Assembly (NCBI RefSeq): GCF_002694385.1
Contig: NZ_NZMB01000003.1
Span: forward strand, 14,889 to 59,118
From: Sneathiella sp.
GTDB lineage: Bacteria; Pseudomonadota; Alphaproteobacteria; Sneathiellales; Sneathiellaceae
Reading direction: 5' to 3'
Length of the DNA stretch: 44,230 bases
The notes below the pieces were generated by a model that ran no database searches, was not told where the DNA came from, and was given only the letters and a program-made list of their open reading frames with translations. The position numbers and the translations under genes are program-made. Positions 41,801-44,230 of this stretch are shown here, piece by piece. How positions within the stretch are numbered: position 1 is the stretch's first letter; each line of letters starts with the position of its first letter.

Positions 41801-43025
41801 ATATGCACCCGTGGCGCGCGATGTGAATATCACCATCATCGCCTTTGCCGCCGGTGCCTCCGTGGTTTTTTCGGGAAGTTCGATTGACGATGCGCGGGCG
41901 TTTGTCATGAATGCCGATAATCTGGTGCCGGAAGGCGCGACAAATTATGCCGCGGCCCTTGCCGATACGGCGACAGGGGCGCAAGGCGTCCTTTCGTCAC
42001 AAATTACCGATCCTGCATTTGAAGGATATAAATCGACCGTCTATTTCATTTCGGATGGCGAACCGAGCTTTGGCCAGGCCGTCCCGACAGAAGATGGCAA
42101 CGCATGGCAGCAATTTGTTGACAGCAATGATATCGAGGTTCTTGCCATCGGCCTTGGCAATGATGTCAGCACCGATGAGCTTGCCAAGGTTGAAAATGCA
42201 GGGGATGAGCCCGTTGTGGCGGCCGATCCGGCGGATCTCGGGGCCGTACTGGAAGGGACGGTTCCTGTGGTGGAGACGGACAATGTGGTGAGCTCCGGTT
42301 CGGTGGATCGTCTCGGCGCCGATGATGGCCAGTTGACCGCACTTGTCTATAACGGTGAGGAATATGATATCCCGCAGAATGGCGATCCGCTTGTGATCGA
42401 GACATTGCTGGGCGGACAGCTTTCCATTGATGCAGAGGGGAATTATACCTATACCGCCCCCGCCGCCACGCAGCCCGGGGATATAGACAGTTTTGAGTAT
42501 ATTCTGACGGACGGCGATAATGATACAAGTGTTACGACGCTGACCTTTACGTTTGTCGAGAATGGGGTGGGCGATGTGGCGGCCTTTGCGGCGTTTGCCC
42601 CGCAATCAAACCTGTTCACCGGACCGGAGGGGGGGCAGACGCTATATGGCACGTCGGGGGATGATTTCCTCTCTGGCGGCGAGGGAAATGATATGCTGTA
42701 CGGAAATGGCGGCAATGATATCCTGAACGGCGGGGAAGGGGCTGATATTTTCTTCTTCACCCCGGCTGATAATGGGCAGACGATCATTGCGGATTTTGAT
42801 ATTGCGGAGGACAGTATCAATCTGGATCAGATATTTGACAGCCTTGGCCTGCTGGCGGAAGAGCGCGGACGCGGCGATGCCTGGGAGCTGTCGGATACGG
42901 GCGGGAAGGCAACGCTGAGTTTTCTCATTGCAGATGGCCCCTCTATTGTCATCGACAATTATCAAAGCCCGGATGTGCGCGCGCTCAGTGATATCGCATC
43001 AAAAATAGTGGTGGATGAGTCCTAG
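38898..43025 (+). CDS. Giant FecR / Calx-beta / VWA / RTX secreted protein (adhesin candidate)
   Basis: I start at the ATG at 38898 (TTG at 38889 is one base from the AGAGG and unlikely), giving 1375 residues without a signal peptide. In order: an N-terminal cap (1-95), a FecR domain at about 105-235 (ISRLEGTVTVRHADGT, GTIGIRGTSWSG), a linker, two Calx-beta domains at about 370-490 and 495-620 (IDDDVIENVEFFI, DDDIAEGTETLTLTL), cadherin/VCBS-like segments, a von Willebrand A domain at about 930-1110 with the MIDAS set DVSGSM, GATNYAAAL and SDGEP, another VCBS-like segment, and C-terminal RTX nonapeptides from about 1250 (GGEGNDMLYGNGGND). Type I secretion is inferred; no T1SS genes are in the window. 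Confidence 0.9.
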   Translation: MKQEGLSDLDSRSLADYQAPEQGYLRLGDEIKPLVAEFSREGVDLRLTSEDGGYITVHDYFASGPGVDILTAGGARIPSDLVSKLSGPGPVAQSAGTQSDAGGPIGEISRLEGTVTVRHADGTRVELVEGAAVYQGDVIETAGGSSFTIIFVDDTQFSMNENGRAVLDELVYNPSSGSGKFGLSLLQGIFSLVSGQIAKDEPENVDVRTPVGTIGIRGTSWSGQVKSIGEDSVFTLYTGAIAVSNEAGSQLLTLPNQTVIVTSYSSIPGQPFVLSDQQAVDLYGDVLRLINPEWFRNEEDFDPDRINPEGGRRSHNGGGAGFNPFADGQIDGGLTVGDLLKSADLLGETDLGFERSESMQEITGLGPQTSLSIVSVTDPETGNLQSFQIVVSLNEPTNVPVTITYDLRGGSASGVGAGLPGDLDYIIEGGSDGIIVIPAGSTQATFTVSIIDDDVIENVEFFIIALTGAQNADINVASSQAMVVITDDDIGVVSLSNVTVGGVPVASGEAITVDESAGVLSFELILDKAVAPGVTVAVNYTISGSATAGGDYVTDGIQTVLFEGGESGLAPGATAVITIPIVDDDIAEGTETLTLTLVGGSSNVVIDEGGEPLTIVIEDNDSTPIELGEAMPAEVTESATGDVIEGGSTGIVGGDIAAVTFDTVQAEFSETGLTSGGVPVVLDGLGTNAVTGMANGAPVFTVTLNLDGSYDFALLGPIDHLDAAGANLPTIAFDLAFTATGPGGDSVSGSLPVTIADSGPIVSDVAASILYEAALADGTNPSAAGTVVSGSVPVDFGLDGAGSVTLDIDSLPTVTSAGDPVTYTISTLADGVTQRVEAMAVPSQGGAARPVFSLDFGPEANADGYQYTLTLKDALDHPAPGADSLDLSFNYNVADEDGTVATGSFTTTVVDDVPVAEPDAVELPATSLPDHNLLFVLDVSGSMTNFVPGAGQTRIQILRTAVDNMLSEYAPVARDVNITIIAFAAGASVVFSGSSIDDARAFVMNADNLVPEGATNYAAALADTATGAQGVLSSQITDPAFEGYKSTVYFISDGEPSFGQAVPTEDGNAWQQFVDSNDIEVLAIGLGNDVSTDELAKVENAGDEPVVAADPADLGAVLEGTVPVVETDNVVSSGSVDRLGADDGQLTALVYNGEEYDIPQNGDPLVIETLLGGQLSIDAEGNYTYTAPAATQPGDIDSFEYILTDGDNDTSVTTLTFTFVENGVGDVAAFAAFAPQSNLFTGPEGGQTLYGTSGDDFLSGGEGNDMLYGNGGNDILNGGEGADIFFFTPADNGQTIIADFDIAEDSINLDQIFDSLGLLAEERGRGDAWELSDTGGKATLSFLIADGPSIVIDNYQSPDVRALSDIASKIVVDES

Positions 43026-43885
43026 CGACCGTCCCGTCGATGTCGGGCCTTGATCTCCCGGATCTTCCGCTCTTCCCAGTCATCTGCGTGGCGGTTTCTG
43101 CTAAAGAGACGCACGGCCTCCATCAGCAGGACAAATCCCATGGCCCCCGCAGGCCAGAGGAACCACCAGTAGTCAGTCGAACTGGCCAGGTTGATAATGA
43201 AAAGGAGCAGGATGATGGCGCCGAAAGTCCCCGCGCGACGATAAAATGCGGCCTGCCGTTTGACATAGGCGCGAATACGGGCGTCTTCTTCCGAAAGGCC
43301 GGTTGCCGGATCCGCAGGGCCTTCTGGCAATGGCATGTGGGCGTTATCCGGGGCGGGCATTTCCGTCAGGGACAGGGAATAGACCGCGACAGGGTCGCTG
43401 ATATTTTTGACTTCTTTGTTGCCTAGGAAACTAAATTTCCTCGGCAGCCGGTTTTTAATCTGTTCAAAGACAGAGCCGGAAATGCAGATGCCCCCGGCAG
43501 GCGCCAGCGCTTCCAGTCGGGCCGCGACATTGACGCCATCGCCGAAAAGATCGTTTCCCTCCACAAGCACATCACCAAGATTGATGCCAATGCGATAGAG
43601 CATGCGCCTCTCCGGCGGAACAGACCGGCTTTCGCGGTTGATGAGATTCTGCACTTCAACCGCGCATTCAACAGCGCGAATAACGCTGGGAAATTCGCAG
43701 ACCAGGCCATCGCCCGCCGTATTGACGAGACGCCCGCCATGCTCACCCACGTGATGCAGAAAATCGGCATGAGTTTTTTTTAGCCGGTCGAGGGTCGTCT
43801 CTTCATCGGCATTCATAAGCCGACTGTACCCTGCGACATCAGCGCAGAGGATGGTTGTCAGCTTTCTGTCTCTATCAGACGGCAT
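43022..43885 (-). CDS. Class III adenylate/guanylate cyclase with C-terminal two-helix membrane domain
   Basis: The catalytic domain is N-terminal (about residues 5-175) in this 287-residue protein. Its motifs are complete: LCADVAGYSRLM and TAGDGLVCEF with the metal-binding Asp pair, LYRIGINLGDVLVEGNDLFGDGVNVAARLEALA with the Asn/Arg transition-state residues. The C-terminal half holds a short linker and a 2TM-type domain: helices GAIILLLFIINLA and FLWPAGAMGFVLLMEAVRLF, ending in charged NRHADDWEERKIREI. The catalytic-domain-first, membrane-last order is inverse to the CHASE2 cyclase. It converges on the FecR/RTX gene; both stops share CTAG at 43022-43025. Confidence 0.93.
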   Translation of the reverse strand: MPSDRDRKLTTILCADVAGYSRLMNADEETTLDRLKKTHADFLHHVGEHGGRLVNTAGDGLVCEFPSVIRAVECAVEVQNLINRESRSVPPERRMLYRIGINLGDVLVEGNDLFGDGVNVAARLEALAPAGGICISGSVFEQIKNRLPRKFSFLGNKEVKNISDPVAVYSLSLTEMPAPDNAHMPLPEGPADPATGLSEEDARIRAYVKRQAAFYRRAGTFGAIILLLFIINLASSTDYWWFLWPAGAMGFVLLMEAVRLFSRNRHADDWEERKIREIKARHRRDGR

Positions 43886-43918
43886 TGGATTTTTTTCCGC
43901 CTGTTGATTGGGCGGCTC

Positions 43919-44230
43919 CTAGTGATCCGAGGCGGCGGCGAAGTTTTTCTCAAGCCCCGTTGAGAAATTCAGGCCATCAGGGGTCAGAATGATTTCCTCT
44001 TCAAAATTATCGCGGACCAATCCCTTGCGGGACAGCGCCGTCCAGACAGATTTGTTGGCGAGGCCGCTCGCGTCCCGGCTGGCCACGACATACTGTCCGA
44101 CATGCATGTGATTGCCATGGGCATGGGGCAGGCGGGTGATTCTCACCTCCCCGCTGTCACCGACGGGGCTGCTGCTGTCCGGGTCGCGCGCCAGCAGTTG
44201 GAGGAGCATCAGGGTCTTGCTCTGAAGGGC
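43919..44230 (-). CDS. Hypothetical protein (partial, N-terminus outside window)
   Basis: The reading frame stays open through the window edge (ALQSKTLMLLQLL), so the ATG at 44207-44209 may be internal. The visible C-terminal part has about 103 residues: LLARDPDSSSPVGDSGEVRITRL, a His-rich HAHGNHMHVGQ, YVVASRDASGLANKSVWTALSRKGLV, then VRDNFEEEIILTPDGLNFSTGL. I recognise no family. The stop is 33 bp upstream of the cyclase start, same strand, so they might be co-transcribed. Confidence 0.55.
   Translation of the reverse strand, partial: ALQSKTLMLLQLLARDPDSSSPVGDSGEVRITRLPHAHGNHMHVGQYVVASRDASGLANKSVWTALSRKGLVRDNFEEEIILTPDGLNFSTGLEKNFAAASDH

Noticed and set aside
42649-42735. GGxGxD-type repetition at DNA level as a candidate repeat or CRISPR-like array
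   Set aside because: It encodes RTX calcium-binding nonapeptides in frame; the DNA repetition is explained by the protein.

Overview
The window looks like chromosomal DNA of a free-living, probably marine, alphaproteobacterium. The evidence is the gene content: a CpdR response regulator beside N-formylglutamate amidohydrolase, a DUF1285 / CoA pyrophosphatase / DUF6111 / CCA-transferase operon, a DUF2336 protein, a TipN-like polar coiled-coil protein and a GC-rich codon bias. I cannot assign an order or genus. There is no phage, insertion sequence, CRISPR array or plasmid backbone. The window starts inside a MoxR ATPase gene and ends inside an unidentified gene.

Layout. 1-3.4 kb: moxR (partial) diverges from a tightly overlapping operon of DUF1285, CoA pyrophosphatase, DUF6111 and CCA nucleotidyltransferase. 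3.4-8.0 kb: a DUF429-like protein, a small secreted protein, the adaptive-response protein Ada, a lytic transglycosylase, and a GNAT acetyltransferase paired with N-formylglutamate amidohydrolase. 8.1-8.7 kb: cpdR, tRNA-Val(GAC) and a strong terminator. 8.8-10.4 kb: an inverse autotransporter (intimin/invasin-type barrel) carrying a beta-helix passenger, with two palindromes in the 460 bp upstream. 10.9-15 kb: an unknown protein, two lipoproteins, a DUF3237 protein, and an MscS channel with an AsmA-like protein. 15.1-17.5 kb: an HcaT-like MFS transporter and a CaiB/BaiF-family racemase/transferase. 17.6-21.2 kb: a 1076-aa membrane-anchored coiled-coil protein (TipN-like candidate) with a DUF4870 protein. 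21.3-25.3 kb: typA/bipA, an M20 amidohydrolase and an enoyl-CoA hydratase. 25.4-28.0 kb: an operon of a gamma-carbonic-anhydrase-like protein, dgcN and dgcA, matching the reported N-acetyl route for D-glutamate catabolism. 28.1-36.3 kb: an EAL phosphodiesterase with a degenerate GGDEF domain, a c-type cytochrome, a DUF2336 protein, a thioesterase, a D-lactate/glycolate dehydrogenase-type flavoprotein, two HAD hydrolases and an exported pentapeptide-repeat protein. 36.4-43.9 kb: a CHASE2 adenylate/guanylate cyclase divergent from a 1375-aa secreted FecR/Calx-beta/VWA/RTX protein, which converges on a second class III cyclase with a C-terminal two-helix membrane domain.

How parts may work together. 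The 36-44 kb block is the most system-like: a giant type I-secreted, calcium-binding adhesin candidate with a FecR signalling-type domain lies between two cyclic-nucleotide cyclases, one with a periplasmic CHASE2 sensor. I infer, but cannot show, that cAMP or cGMP signalling is tied to this surface protein. The gammaCA-like/dgcN/dgcA operon is the clearest metabolic unit. The inverse autotransporter is a second, unrelated surface protein.
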